Shown in pieces: positions 36,581 through 46,048 of a stretch of DNA of 64,000 nt. Source of the stretch: Martinezella tropici (GTDB taxonomy: Bacteria > Pseudomonadota > Alphaproteobacteria > Rhizobiales > Rhizobiaceae); assembly GCF_003287875.1 (NCBI RefSeq), contig NZ_QMKK01000054.1:682001-746000 (forward strand). Reading direction: 5' to 3'. Position 1 is the first letter of the stretch, and the number at the start of each line of letters is the position of its first letter. Under the pieces are notes generated by a model. It ran no database searches. It saw nothing but the letters and a program-made list of their open reading frames with translations, and was not told where the DNA came from. Made by a program: the position numbers and the translations under genes.

Positions 36581-36769
36581 ACAGCGATAATCAGTGGGTT
36601 ACCGCGACGCGTCAAGTAATTTTTTTCTGCAAGGAATTTCTTTTATCCAATTGATATAATTAAGTAATTCAATAGTGGCCGCAATATCATCATCCGCCGG
36701 GAGACATAGCGTCGCACGGCGTTCATCATTATTCCGCAGCCGAGCCGTCCATCCGGGCGGCGACCGATA

Positions 36770-38182
36770 TCATTCGCGGTCGAACACGCGCCGAACCCAG
36801 GCTAGGATCGCGTCCATGTCCGGCTCTTTGGTCTGGTCGATCGTCATCACGGCACCGCAGCCCATCGGCTCGGCACGATCGGCAAGTACCATCAGCTCGG
36901 GCACATATTCGGCACCCGGATGGCCCGGCAACCGATCGTGCAGCCGACTGGCATAACGCTCGCCCGCAACCAATCCCGGCACCTTGCACCAAAGCTCGGC
37001 GACATCCCCGACTTTCGCAGCACCGATATAGTTTTCGAGCTGCGCTTTCGGCTGAAAACCGAACCAGGCATCGATGATGAAGGTCGAACCGGCCGGCGCC
37101 TCGGCGACGACGGACCAGATCGCTTGATAGCTCGCCTTTCCCAAAGTCCGGTTAAAGTCGCGATCGACCGGTCCGATATGCTGCAGGAACGGATTCTTGA
37201 TGCCGTCGAGGGACAGGACCGGCCAACCGGTTCGATCGGACAAAGCCTTGGCAAGGCGGCTTTTACCGGAGGCCGGCACGCCGTTGACCAGGACGACCCG
37301 CTTTCCTCGTGACGACGGATCGGCAGTAAAAATCGACAGGCCAGCGCCGATGACGCCGGCATCGTCGGCAAGTTTCGCCGGCAATATTGGCGGGCAGAAC
37401 CAGGGCGCTGTCGCCGGCAGGTCTGCAAGCGCACGCGCAGCGTCGCAGCCGAGCCCGCCACCAAGCAGGATGATTTCGGGATCCATCGTCGCCGCGATGT
37501 TGTCGAGCGCCGCCCGCAGAGGATTGGCCCATTGGCGCAAGACGCGCACCGCCGCGCCATTCCCCTCGGCTGCCATGCTGAAAATTTCCCCGATCGTCGC
37601 GACAGACAATCCTGCTTCGGCGATATGACGGCGCAATGCCGTTCCGGAACTGAAGGTCTCGACGCAGCCGCGCCTGCCGCAGGGGCAGGGTGGGCCATCC
37701 TGAGATACGCAGATGTGACCGAGCTGCCCGGCGGCCCTATGCCCGTGATAAATGCGCCCGGCATGGGCGACAGCGCCGCCGATGCCCGTTCCGATTGTCA
37801 ACATCGCAACATTTTGAAAGCCCTTGGCGCCGCCGATCCGCATTTCGGCGATCAGCGCCATGCTGCAATCATTCTCGATGACGACGGGCTTTCCAAGTCC
37901 CGCCTCGAGCCGCGGCACGAAGTCGAGGCCGGCAAGATTGAGAATACCACCCGACAGGATTTCACGGCTGGCGATATCGACCCGTCCGGGTATGCCGACG
38001 CCGACCCCCAGGACTTCGGGAACATCGAGCGCACGCGCCATCGCGATGACGCGCTCCAATGCCAGCGTCGGATCGGTCGGGGTTCGTTCCGACAGCTTGC
38101 CAAGAATTTCGCCCTGGGCAGAGACGAGGGCAGCACGAATATTCGTGCCGCCAATATCGACGCCGATGGCAATATCAACCAT
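36770..38182 (-). CDS. Fused ROK-family sugar kinase and P-loop kinase
   Basis: A 470-residue fusion. The N-terminal ROK domain (residues 1 to about 290) has GVDIGGTNIRAALVS, the catalytic aspartate in VIENDCSMALIAEM, GTGIGGAV, and the zinc motif GHICVSQDGPPCPCGRRGCVE. The C-terminal domain has a P-loop, NGVPASGKSRLAKAL (about residues 296-310), as in gluconate/shikimate-type or zeta-type kinases, and continues to 470. ROK kinases alone are about 300 residues. It overlaps the aldolase gene by eight bases. The two kinases in one chain could add two phosphates to one sugar, giving the bisphosphate that a LacD-like aldolase needs. That reading is inference. Confidence 0.88.
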   Translation of the reverse strand: MVDIAIGVDIGGTNIRAALVSAQGEILGKLSERTPTDPTLALERVIAMARALDVPEVLGVGVGIPGRVDIASREILSGGILNLAGLDFVPRLEAGLGKPVVIENDCSMALIAEMRIGGAKGFQNVAMLTIGTGIGGAVAHAGRIYHGHRAAGQLGHICVSQDGPPCPCGRRGCVETFSSGTALRRHIAEAGLSVATIGEIFSMAAEGNGAAVRVLRQWANPLRAALDNIAATMDPEIILLGGGLGCDAARALADLPATAPWFCPPILPAKLADDAGVIGAGLSIFTADPSSRGKRVVLVNGVPASGKSRLAKALSDRTGWPVLSLDGIKNPFLQHIGPVDRDFNRTLGKASYQAIWSVVAEAPAGSTFIIDAWFGFQPKAQLENYIGAAKVGDVAELWCKVPGLVAGERYASRLHDRLPGHPGAEYVPELMVLADRAEPMGCGAVMTIDQTKEPDMDAILAWVRRVFDRE

Positions 38183-39116
38183 TGGCGCGTTGCCTCTGGT
38201 CAGAATCGTCCGATCCAACCCGTTTGAAGTGTGTCGCGATGACGGCCTGGATTTCACGAAGCCTCGGCACCGCGATCGTCTCCAGTCGATCCTTCGTTAC
38301 CGTGCGGTCGAGCGAGATGCAGTCCTTCCAAAGCGACCGGCCGGCGATGACGCCGGAAGCGCCGTTGCGCATGGCATCCTCAACCTGGGTGAGGAAGGTT
38401 GCGTGGTCGACACCGGCCGACAGCACCGCCCACGGCACGTCGCCCGCAAGACGCGTGACCTCGGCACAAGCTTCCGATGATCCAGGATAGGGGATCTTCA
38501 AGACTTTCGCGCCGAGATCGAGGCAAATCTTGCTGCCGCCGACGATCAGAGACGGCAGCTTCGCTCTATAATCGGCCTCGTCTTCGTCATCGAATTTGTA
38601 CGTCAGGAATTCGACGACAAGCAGAAGATCTTCATGAGCGAAGTCTTCGATGCACTGCTTCAGAATCCGGATGTTATGGACATTCGCCGCTTCCCGATCC
38701 GAACGCAGGTAGACCATGATCTTACCGCCGGTTGCCCCCAACTGGCGCACGCGGCGCGCCGAAATGCCGGGGACCAATTTCGACAGACGATAGCCTTCCG
38801 GCGAGGTATCCCAACCGGAAGCGTCGAGCCCGATCAGCAGCGCGGTATCGCGCTGGAGGACGCGTTCGTCGACCAGCGCCGGCACGGCGCAGATCGGATC
38901 GACCAACACGCAGGACGCCTTGCTTGCCAGGAAGCGGGCTATATCGGCCTTGGTGTTCCCCAGCACCTGGTCGGAGATGGCCGCCTGTTCCGCCGGATCC
39001 TTGGCCAGGAGACTGCGCATGCCGCCGCGCTGGTCGCAGGCAATCACCATCATGGCACCATCGCTGCCGCAAATCTGCTGGTAGCCGCGCATCTCCGCTG
39101 TCGTCAATTTCGTCAT
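38175..39116 (-). CDS. LacD-like class I aldolase (tagatose-bisphosphate / sulfosugar-type)
   Basis: A 313-residue aldolase of the LacD/YihT family. ACDQRGGMRSLL (about residue 27) and the lysine in LGAKVLKIPYPGS (about residue 204) fit the Schiff-base mechanism, and AVLSAGVDHATF and GASGVIAGRSLW near the end bind phosphate. It would split a ketose (bis)phosphate to a triose phosphate and another three-carbon product. The start is ATG 39116 behind GGAGGAAGG. It is the first gene of the minus-strand kinase-importer set and is divergent to the SorC regulator. Confidence 0.88.
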   Translation of the reverse strand: MTKLTTAEMRGYQQICGSDGAMMVIACDQRGGMRSLLAKDPAEQAAISDQVLGNTKADIARFLASKASCVLVDPICAVPALVDERVLQRDTALLIGLDASGWDTSPEGYRLSKLVPGISARRVRQLGATGGKIMVYLRSDREAANVHNIRILKQCIEDFAHEDLLLVVEFLTYKFDDEDEADYRAKLPSLIVGGSKICLDLGAKVLKIPYPGSSEACAEVTRLAGDVPWAVLSAGVDHATFLTQVEDAMRNGASGVIAGRSLWKDCISLDRTVTKDRLETIAVPRLREIQAVIATHFKRVGSDDSDQRQRANG

Positions 39117-39271
39117 ATGATCCTTCCTCCAGCCGCTGAAAAAACGGCACCCGTCCGAGCACGCCTTCACCACTCCCCGAGAGAGGCATGCTCTTGAAAT
39201 TGAGGGCTCCCATGCGCGGTATAAACGTTGCGAAACCGGCTGTTTTGAGCGATAACTCCCTCAAGTGCCGC

Positions 39272-39284
39272 ATGTGTAACACAT
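39272..39284. promoter_or_regulatory. Candidate SorC-regulator operator (ATGTG-TAA-CACAT)
   Basis: A perfect 13-base inverted repeat in the divergent region between the aldolase gene and the SorC gene, 20 bases before the latter's proposed start. The match to the regulator is by position only. Confidence 0.4.
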
Positions 39285-39303
39285 TGCAGAAAGGAATTTC
39301 AAC

Positions 39304-40266
39304 CTGAATTCATCTCAATCGCAGGAGGCTGCGGCAAATCGCGCTTTGCTGCATACGGTCGCCAAACTGCACTACCAGTCCGACATGTCGCAGGTGGATA
39401 TCGCCAGGAAGCTCGGCCTATCAACGGCGACGGTTTCCCGATTGCTGCAGCGGGCTCGGGCGGTCGGGATCGTCCGGATCGAAGTGATCGATCTCTCGCC
39501 CGCCGAGGATCTGAGCGCTGCGCTGATCGAGGGCCTGAAGCTGCGCGCGGCCGCGGTAATCGATACGCCGTCGTCAAACGTATTGAGCGCGCTTTCCGCA
39601 CCGGTCGGCTCGCTTCTGCAGCAGGCGGGTCTGCGCTCCGGCTCGACGCTCGGCATCGGTTGGGGAAGGGCGGTACGCGAGGTGACATTGGCGGGCCTGC
39701 CGCAATTGCCCGGTATCGTCACGGTCGCGCTGAATGGCGGCATGCAGCAGGCAGCCCCGCACTTTCAGATCAACGAATTCGTCCGCCAGGCGGCAGCCCA
39801 GATGGGAGGCGTGCCGCATTTCCTGCATGCGCCCTACATTTCCTCGGCCGAACTCCGGGACGCAATTCTGGGCGACCCTACCGTGCAGCAGGTGACCTCC
39901 CTTTGGGACAGGCTGGATGCGGCAATTGTCGGTGTGGGACTGACACATGCGGCAAACCCTTCCGAAACGGCGTTGCCGGGAGAAAAGGCCTTGAGCCACG
40001 CGGCCGGAGACGTGCTGCGCCACTATGTTACCGAGACCGGCGAAATCCTGCATTGGGATGGAGAGGAGGGCATGATCGCAGCCTCGCCCGAACAATTGCG
40101 CAAGGTGCCGCTCTGTATTGCGGTCGCGGCGACCCCCGGCAAGGCAAGCGGCATCATCGGCGCGGCACGGTCGGGAATGATCAATGCGCTGGTGACGGAC
40201 GCCAATACCGCGCAGGCCATTCTTGATCGTCTGTCATCCAATCAGAAAGCCGAGGATCGATCCTGA
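39304..40266 (+). CDS. SorC/DeoR-family transcriptional regulator
   Basis: A 320-residue regulator. The N-terminal helix-turn-helix has DMSQVDIARKLGLSTATVSR, and the sugar-binding domain (about residues 75-315) has LGIGWGRAVREV and AIVGVGLTHAAN. The usual starts leave too little before the DNA-binding region. The best supported start is CTG 39304, eight bases after AAAGGA. A TTG at 39346 has no nearby ribosome site. The stop overlaps the ATG of the phosphatase gene by one base. It probably controls the divergent aldolase-kinase-importer set. Confidence 0.86.
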   Translation: MNSSQSQEAAANRALLHTVAKLHYQSDMSQVDIARKLGLSTATVSRLLQRARAVGIVRIEVIDLSPAEDLSAALIEGLKLRAAAVIDTPSSNVLSALSAPVGSLLQQAGLRSGSTLGIGWGRAVREVTLAGLPQLPGIVTVALNGGMQQAAPHFQINEFVRQAAAQMGGVPHFLHAPYISSAELRDAILGDPTVQQVTSLWDRLDAAIVGVGLTHAANPSETALPGEKALSHAAGDVLRHYVTETGEILHWDGEEGMIAASPEQLRKVPLCIAVAATPGKASGIIGAARSGMINALVTDANTAQAILDRLSSNQKAEDRS

Positions 40267-40928
40267 TGTCTTTCGACGGCCGCTCCTTTGGCGCCTTCCT
40301 GTTCGACATGGACGGAACCGTCCTGAATTCGATTGCGGTCGCCGAACGGGTCTGGACCGCATGGGCGGAAAAACGCGGCATCGACGCCGTCAGTCTTCTG
40401 GCGACCGTTCACGGCCGCAAGGCGATCGAGACGATCACCCGGCTCAACCTGTCGGGGATCGACCCTGCCGAAGAAGTGAGGGTACTCACACAAGCCGAAA
40501 TCGATGATGTCGCCGGCGTGGAGCCGATCGCGGGCGCCATCGCCTTTCTGAAAAACCTGCCATCGGATCGCTGGGCGATCGTCACTTCCGCGCCGCGGGA
40601 GTTGGCTAGAGTTCGCCTTGAGGCGGCCGGTATTCCCCGCCCACCGGTTCTGATTGCCGGGGAGGATGTGCACAATGGCAAGCCGGCGCCGGATTGCTTC
40701 ATTCTGGCTGCAAGGATATTGGGGCAACCCATTGAAGATTGTCTTGTTTTTGAGGATGCACCTGCCGGCATAGAGGCAGCGGAGGCCTCAGGCGCTTCCG
40801 TGCTCGTCATCAGCGCCACCCATCGGGCGCCATTGCTCACGCGGCATCCGAGCATCGAAAGCTACGACCGCCTCGCTCTGGATATCGGCTCGGGCGGCGC
40901 TCTGCATCTGACGGGAAAGCTCACCTGA
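40266..40928 (+). CDS. HAD-superfamily sugar phosphatase
   Basis: A 220-residue phosphatase of HAD subfamily IA. Motif I is LFDMDGTVLNS, motif II VTSAPRE, the lysine GKPAPDCF and motif IV VFEDAPAGIEAA. The size and motifs fit small sugar-phosphate phosphatases (YfbT / 2-deoxyglucose-6-phosphatase group). It is translationally coupled to the SorC regulator (TGATG) and probably removes dead-end sugar phosphates from the same pathway. Confidence 0.88.
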   Translation: MSFDGRSFGAFLFDMDGTVLNSIAVAERVWTAWAEKRGIDAVSLLATVHGRKAIETITRLNLSGIDPAEEVRVLTQAEIDDVAGVEPIAGAIAFLKNLPSDRWAIVTSAPRELARVRLEAAGIPRPPVLIAGEDVHNGKPAPDCFILAARILGQPIEDCLVFEDAPAGIEAAEASGASVLVISATHRAPLLTRHPSIESYDRLALDIGSGGALHLTGKLT

Positions 40929-41105
40929 GTTCGACAGCGATCTGTTTCAGGCAGGCCCTGAGTTGCCGGCACAGCCTCTCATCGGAAATGCTATTTGCAA
41001 GCCGCATGATCCCCTTCCTCGGGCGGATTATGCCAGGCGAACATCACATCACTCCACGCAGCTCGACGTAAGCCCTTTTTCCCGAGGGTAGGTCGCCTTA
41101 TCTCC

Positions 41106-42044
41106 ATGCCAGAGGCAATAGGATCCAGGCGTAACGTGGTTTTTCATCCAGATCGGCTTTCATTCGGCATTGTCCTGCCGGCGCAGAAAAGAACCCTTAC
41201 CGACGTGCGGTTCGATGATCAGCTCGGTGTTGCCGTTCAAGCGGACGTATTGGGTTTCGATGCCTTGTGGGTGAGGGACGTTCCCCTCAACAGCGAAAGC
41301 TATCCCGATCCGATCGGTCACGCCGATCCATGGGTTTTCCTCGGGGCGCTGGCGGCCTCCACATCCAGGATCGCCCTGGCAACGGGCGCGATCGTGCTGC
41401 CTCTGCGCCATCCGCTCCATATCGCCAAGGCCGCCCTTTCGATGGCATCCCTCTCGAAAGGACGATTCATCCTCGGTCTCGGCTCCGGAGACAGGCCGAC
41501 CGAATACAGCGTGTTCGGAAAAGATATCGAAAACCGCAAGACGCTCTTCCAATCGCATTGGGAGCGTCTCGCCGCCGCTCTCAGCCCGGATCAGCAGATA
41601 ATCGACGACGACGGTCGCCCGCGGGAAGAATTCGCCATAAGGCCCCACCTGCAGCAAGCGTCCGTTCCGATGGTGGCTGTGGGCTCATCGTCGCAATCCC
41701 TCGAATGGATCGCCAGGCATGCAACGGCCTGGATGACCTACTACCGCCCGCTATCGGTTCAGAAAGACCGGCTGGGGCTCTGGCATAATGCTCAGACAAA
41801 AGTCGCTACCGATTTCCGCGGCTTCGGCCAATCGATGGTTTTGGATCTGCTCGACAAATCCGACGCGCCGTATGAGGAGGTCAATCTCGGCGGCAGAACC
41901 GGCAGGCGGGGCCTGATCGAGACGCTATCGGCAATGCGCGAAGCCGGCATTCATCACGTCGCCTTCAACCTCATCGCACAGGGCAGGCCGCCCGGCGATG
42001 TCATGGAGGAGCTTGCTGCGGATATCCTGCCGGCCATGCGCTAG
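41106..42044 (+). CDS. Luciferase-like (LLM) flavin-dependent oxidoreductase
   Basis: A 312-residue protein of the bacterial luciferase-like family with a TIM-barrel fold. GFDALWVRDVPL (about residue 49), TSRIALATGAIVLPLRHPLHIAK and GRFILGLGSGDRPTEY are the usual FMN or F420 binding strands. The family oxidises small organics with reduced flavin. It has no operon partner with a clear link, and 177 bases without a gene separate it from the phosphatase. Confidence 0.85.
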   Translation: MPEAIGSRRNVVFHPDRLSFGIVLPAQKRTLTDVRFDDQLGVAVQADVLGFDALWVRDVPLNSESYPDPIGHADPWVFLGALAASTSRIALATGAIVLPLRHPLHIAKAALSMASLSKGRFILGLGSGDRPTEYSVFGKDIENRKTLFQSHWERLAAALSPDQQIIDDDGRPREEFAIRPHLQQASVPMVAVGSSSQSLEWIARHATAWMTYYRPLSVQKDRLGLWHNAQTKVATDFRGFGQSMVLDLLDKSDAPYEEVNLGGRTGRRGLIETLSAMREAGIHHVAFNLIAQGRPPGDVMEELAADILPAMR

Positions 42045-42167
42045 GGTCAGCGAATTGCTCTTGATGGTAGTGCCGAAGATAGGTGGCAATGGAAATCATG
42101 TCTATCGGATGCTGGCTTTCGCGGCCGCTGGTACCTATCTTTCCGAAGAAACCAAAAAGGGCCGCCT

Positions 42168-43460
42168 TTGCTTCTTGAAATTTCGATCGTTGTCGTTCTC
42201 ACCCTCCTCAACGGCGTGCTTGCCATGTCGGAACTGGCGATCGTATCGTCACGGCCCGCCCGACTTAAGGTCCTTTCGGATCAAGGCAGCCGCGGCGCCG
42301 CAATGGCAATAAGGCTTTCCGAAGAGCCGGGCCGCTTTCTGTCCACGGTACAGATCGGCATTACGCTCGTCGGTGTCCTGTCCGGCGCCTTTTCGGGCGC
42401 CACCCTGGGCGCCCGGCTGTCGGGATGGCTTGCCGCGCAGGGCCTATCGACCGCGGTTGCCGATACCATCGGCGTCGGTTCCGTTGTCGTCGCCATCACC
42501 TACCTATCACTGATCATCGGAGAACTGGTGCCCAAGCAGGTGGCACTTCGGGCGCCTGAAGCCGTTGCCAGCAAGGTTGCCCCGGCCATGGTGTTCCTTT
42601 CTCGTGCGGCAGCACCGCTCGTCTGGCTTCTCGACATGTCGGGGAGGCTGGTCCTTCGCGCGCTCGGTCAGTCCGGCAAAGCCGCGGACGGCGTCAGCGA
42701 CGAAGAAATCAAGACGGTTCTGGCCGAAGCGCAGAGCGCCGGCGTCATCGCGACGGAAGAACAGGCGATGATCTCGGGCGTCATGCGATTGGCCGACCGA
42801 ACTGCCAGGGCGCTGATGACGCCGCGCCGCGATGTAGAGGTCATCGATATAGAAGACAGTTTCGATGAGATCCGCGAGCAGCTTCGCCGCACTGAAAAGG
42901 CGCGGCTGCCGTTGCGAAAGGACAGTTCCGACGAGATCGTCGGCGTTTTGACGACGCGTGACTTCTTCGATGCGCTGGCCTCCGGTGGCGCTGCCGATAT
43001 TCCGGCGTTGGCGAAGCAGGTGCCGATCGTCTCGGATCTTTCCGGCGCGCTTGACGTTGTCAAGGCGCTGCGCGGCTCATCGTCGCACATGGTACTGGTC
43101 TACGACGAATATGGCCACTTCGAAGGCGTCATTACCTCGCGCGATATTCTCGAAGCCATTCTCGGAGCAGTGCGGGAAGAAGCCGATGCCGGCGGCGAAC
43201 AGGCCATCGTCCGCCGTCATGATGGCAGCTATCTCGTGTCCGGATGGATGCCCATCGATGAATTCGCCGATTTCATGGATTTCAAGATCGAGGGCGATCG
43301 CGACTATCAGACCGTCGCAGGCTTCGTGCTGCAGGAACTGCGCCATCTTCCAGACGTTGGCGAAAGCTTCGCAAAAGACGGATGGCATTTCGAGGTGGTG
43401 GACCTCGACGGTCGCCGGATCGACAAGCTTCTGGTGAGTGCAGACAGCGTTGATCGGTAA
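42168..43460 (+). CDS. HlyC/CorC (CNNM) family membrane protein
   Basis: A 430-residue protein. The N-terminal DUF21/CNNM membrane domain (residues 1 to about 190) has about four helices, two CBS domains span about 200-330 (MTPRRDVEVIDIEDSFDEI), and the CorC_HlyC domain covers about 345-430 with VAGFVLQELRHLP. The family is linked to magnesium or cobalt efflux and membrane homeostasis. The start is TTG 42168 behind AAAAAGGGCC. Confidence 0.9.
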   Translation: MLLEISIVVVLTLLNGVLAMSELAIVSSRPARLKVLSDQGSRGAAMAIRLSEEPGRFLSTVQIGITLVGVLSGAFSGATLGARLSGWLAAQGLSTAVADTIGVGSVVVAITYLSLIIGELVPKQVALRAPEAVASKVAPAMVFLSRAAAPLVWLLDMSGRLVLRALGQSGKAADGVSDEEIKTVLAEAQSAGVIATEEQAMISGVMRLADRTARALMTPRRDVEVIDIEDSFDEIREQLRRTEKARLPLRKDSSDEIVGVLTTRDFFDALASGGAADIPALAKQVPIVSDLSGALDVVKALRGSSSHMVLVYDEYGHFEGVITSRDILEAILGAVREEADAGGEQAIVRRHDGSYLVSGWMPIDEFADFMDFKIEGDRDYQTVAGFVLQELRHLPDVGESFAKDGWHFEVVDLDGRRIDKLLVSADSVDR

Positions 43461-43623
43461 GCCGATTATTGAAGCTTTATAGATGCTTTGCGCATGGACT
43501 GTCGATATCCGGCGGCAGGAAGTTCAGTTCCATAATGTATGTTATCTGTTATACAATCACAGATTGTCCAAGCAATAATTCACAACCGCTGGCGATGTCG
43601 ATATGCGGCAAAGTCCCGGCAGA
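43461..43623. other. Gene-free AT-rich gap
   Basis: About 160 bases between the HlyC/CorC gene and the small membrane protein gene. I see no gene, hairpin with T tract or clear operator. Confidence 0.4.
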
Positions 43624-43809
43624 TCAGTTGACGTCGTGAAGCAATGTCGCAACGGGTTTCTGCGATGGCGCGGGAGCTTCATGTCGGGCTGAAATCGCGG
43701 ATGTGAGAACAGCGATGATTGCTACGGCTATATAAGTGCTTGTCCCTTTCGTCTTGCGGTCAGATACGCAGTGCCTTGTCGATTCAAGCGGTCGTGAATG
43801 TTCAGACAT
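43624..43809 (-). CDS. Small single-pass membrane protein
   Basis: A 61-residue frame with one membrane segment (TYIAVAIIAVLTSAISA, about residues 25-41) and a proline-rich polar tail (APAPSQKPVATLLHDVN). AAAGGACCAAG before ATG 43809 is a clear ribosome site, which favours a real gene. The family is unknown. The longer frame to 44160 is antisense to the neighbouring GGDEF gene and is not real. Confidence 0.5.
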   Translation of the reverse strand: MSEHSRPLESTRHCVSDRKTKGTSTYIAVAIIAVLTSAISARHEAPAPSQKPVATLLHDVN

Positions 43810-43927
43810 CTTGGTCCTTTGTTTTGGAAGGCAGGAATTTAGGTGATCAGCGCTGCCTAATGAACCACCAGAATCGCGTGCCTCCCTTGCAAAAGGCGAA
43901 TACCAAGTGTCCGAACACGCCTTGAGG

Positions 43928-44911
43928 TCATCCAGCGGATTTGAATGGCCGCGGCTCGTCCATGGCTGAGCATTGAGGGACAAGGCGAGCCCGACCCTGG
44001 GTCTTGGCCCGATACATGGCCTTATCGGCCTCCTCGTAGAGCGAGGCCGGCGTCGTTCCCGGCACTGCCCAAGCGATACCGACGGACGCGCCGAGGATGA
44101 TTCCGTCACGAGCGTCCCACAGCATTTCCTGCGCAATACGGCTGGCAGCATGCTCGACATCCCCCACGGAGGCTCCGGTATAGATTACGGCGAACTCGTC
44201 GCCTCCGATTCTTGCCACCAGATCGGCGTGCTCGGCTGCGCCGGTCAGACGCCTTGCTGCCTCTACCAGGCAAGTATCTCCCATTCGGTGGCCCAGAGTA
44301 TCGTTGACGCGCTTAAACCCATCGAGATCTATCAGCAGAAGAGCTGTGTTGGTGGCCGATCCCAATCCGCAAAGCATGTCGAGGCGTTCATGAAACCTGA
44401 ACCTGTTAGGCAGTCCGGTCAGGTGATCAAAGTCTGCCCGGCGGCGAATCTCGTGCAGCATCATGACTTCTGCCGTGACGTCCTGCTTCAGGCCAAAGAT
44501 GCGGACGGGAATGTCATCCTCGCATTCGACCGTCGCCGTGATCCTGATCCAGCGTCGATTGCCTTTGCAGGTGACGATCTCGGCATCGAGTGAGAAGCTG
44601 CCGCGCTGTTCGATGGCTGCATTTCGAAGCCGCGCAAGCTCCCTGGCTGCATCCGGCGAATAGAGCGCGACGATGTCATCGCGGACCAGGGGTGTTCCCG
44701 GTTGAAGATCGAACAGTTCGTAGACCATGTCCGTCCAGGAGAGCCGTTCATCCGGAAGGCTGCACTCCCACACTCCGATCCTGGCGGCCTTGGAACAGCG
44801 GTCGAAAACCTTTTTCAGATGGTGCACATCGTATGACGGATCGAGGCGATCGATGCCTGGTACATCGGGGTGGCTCCGCACTCTTCTCATCAGGGACGAC
44901 AGCAGGCTCAT
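43928..44911 (-). CDS. PAS-GGDEF diguanylate cyclase
   Basis: A 327-residue soluble protein. A PAS domain (about residues 40-150, with RIGVWECSLPDERLSWTD and RRWIRITATVE) is followed by a GGDEF domain (about 160-315) with the intact active site ARIGGDEFAVIY. It makes c-di-GMP from GTP in response to a PAS-sensed signal. It lies between a small membrane gene and a DMT exporter gene, all on the minus strand, but the spacing does not show an operon. Confidence 0.9.
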   Translation of the reverse strand: MSLLSSLMRRVRSHPDVPGIDRLDPSYDVHHLKKVFDRCSKAARIGVWECSLPDERLSWTDMVYELFDLQPGTPLVRDDIVALYSPDAARELARLRNAAIEQRGSFSLDAEIVTCKGNRRWIRITATVECEDDIPVRIFGLKQDVTAEVMMLHEIRRRADFDHLTGLPNRFRFHERLDMLCGLGSATNTALLLIDLDGFKRVNDTLGHRMGDTCLVEAARRLTGAAEHADLVARIGGDEFAVIYTGASVGDVEHAASRIAQEMLWDARDGIILGASVGIAWAVPGTTPASLYEEADKAMYRAKTQGRARLVPQCSAMDEPRPFKSAG

Positions 44912-45124
44912 ATTCCCCGTTCCAGTCGTTGGCTTCCATAGGCTGCCACGGATTTGTTGACGCGCGGTTTATCGTAACGGGGGATGGACACGAATCCTAG
45001 TGGCTGGATCCAGCCTCCCCTCTCCTCTGTCTGGCAGATCCCTACAAATCCCTGCGGCGCCTTTCCGAGGCAGGCGCGCTGCCATATGGCTGAGACATCA
45101 CCAAGATGGCGAGACGTATCGGCC

Positions 45125-46048
45125 TCAGTGCCCATCCCGCGCTATCGCGTCCTTCGGGATCGTGTCGACCAGATTCTTCCGATGGAAAATGAAGAGCCCG
45201 GCGAGCACGATGACGACAGATCCAATGATGATCTGAGCATCCGGAATATCGCCGAAGAAAACAAAGCCCAGTATGATCGCCCAAAGGAGAAGACTGTACT
45301 GCAGCGGGGCCAGCAGCGAAGCCGGAGCAAGCTTCAACGATCGTGTAATCATCAAGTGTGCGCTGCCGGCAACGACTCCGAGCGCCAGCATGGCGCCGAA
45401 ATCGAGTGCCGATGCCGCGCGCCAATTGCCGATGCTGAGCGTCAGACCGGCCGCAAGGGCGCCAACCGTCTGCCAGGCGACGAGCGTGGCATCGCTCGTC
45501 TGCCGCAGTCGCCGCCCGAGCACAAGCGTCATCGCGAATGCGAGACTGCCGCCGAGGCCGAAAAGCGATGGCCAGGAAAACATGGCCGCCGAAGGTCTGA
45601 GGGCAATCAATACCCCGAGGAAGCCGGCGAAAACGGCCAGCCAGCGCCGCCAGCCGATCTTCTCATCCAGGAAGAAATGCGAGATGGCGGCGACATAGAT
45701 GGGACCGGCCATATAGAAAGTCATGACATCGGCAAGCGGCAGATAGGCGACGGCGGCGTAGAAAAGGCCGACATCGAGCGTTGTCATAGCCACCCGCAAG
45801 AGCTGCAGCGGCGGTTGCTCGAGGCGAAAGAGCGCGTCGCTGCCCTGCCGTGCAATCATGGGTGCCAGGACGATAAACGAGCCGAACGAGCGGATGACCA
45901 GAATCTGCCCGACGGAGAAACTCGCAACCAACCACTTGCCCATGGCATCGTTCAGCGAAAACATGAAATCGCCGATGAGCATCAGAAGCATGCCGGCAAG
46001 CACGAGATTGCCATTCGCCGCAGCCTTGCGAACGTTCATGTCTTTCAT
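45125..46048 (-). CDS. EamA/DMT-family transporter
   Basis: A 307-residue inner-membrane protein with about ten helices in two EamA repeats. The first has LAGMLLMLIGDFMFSLNDAMGKW and the second SLAFAMTLVLGRRLRQTSDATLVAWQ. The family exports metabolites such as amino acids. No substrate clue is in the context. Confidence 0.88.
   Translation of the reverse strand: MKDMNVRKAAANGNLVLAGMLLMLIGDFMFSLNDAMGKWLVASFSVGQILVIRSFGSFIVLAPMIARQGSDALFRLEQPPLQLLRVAMTTLDVGLFYAAVAYLPLADVMTFYMAGPIYVAAISHFFLDEKIGWRRWLAVFAGFLGVLIALRPSAAMFSWPSLFGLGGSLAFAMTLVLGRRLRQTSDATLVAWQTVGALAAGLTLSIGNWRAASALDFGAMLALGVVAGSAHLMITRSLKLAPASLLAPLQYSLLLWAIILGFVFFGDIPDAQIIIGSVVIVLAGLFIFHRKNLVDTIPKDAIARDGH

Noticed and set aside
45002..45015. 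Perfect palindrome GGCTGGATCCAGCC
   Set aside because: No T tract, no gene at an operator distance and no other copy seen. It is probably chance in GC-rich DNA.
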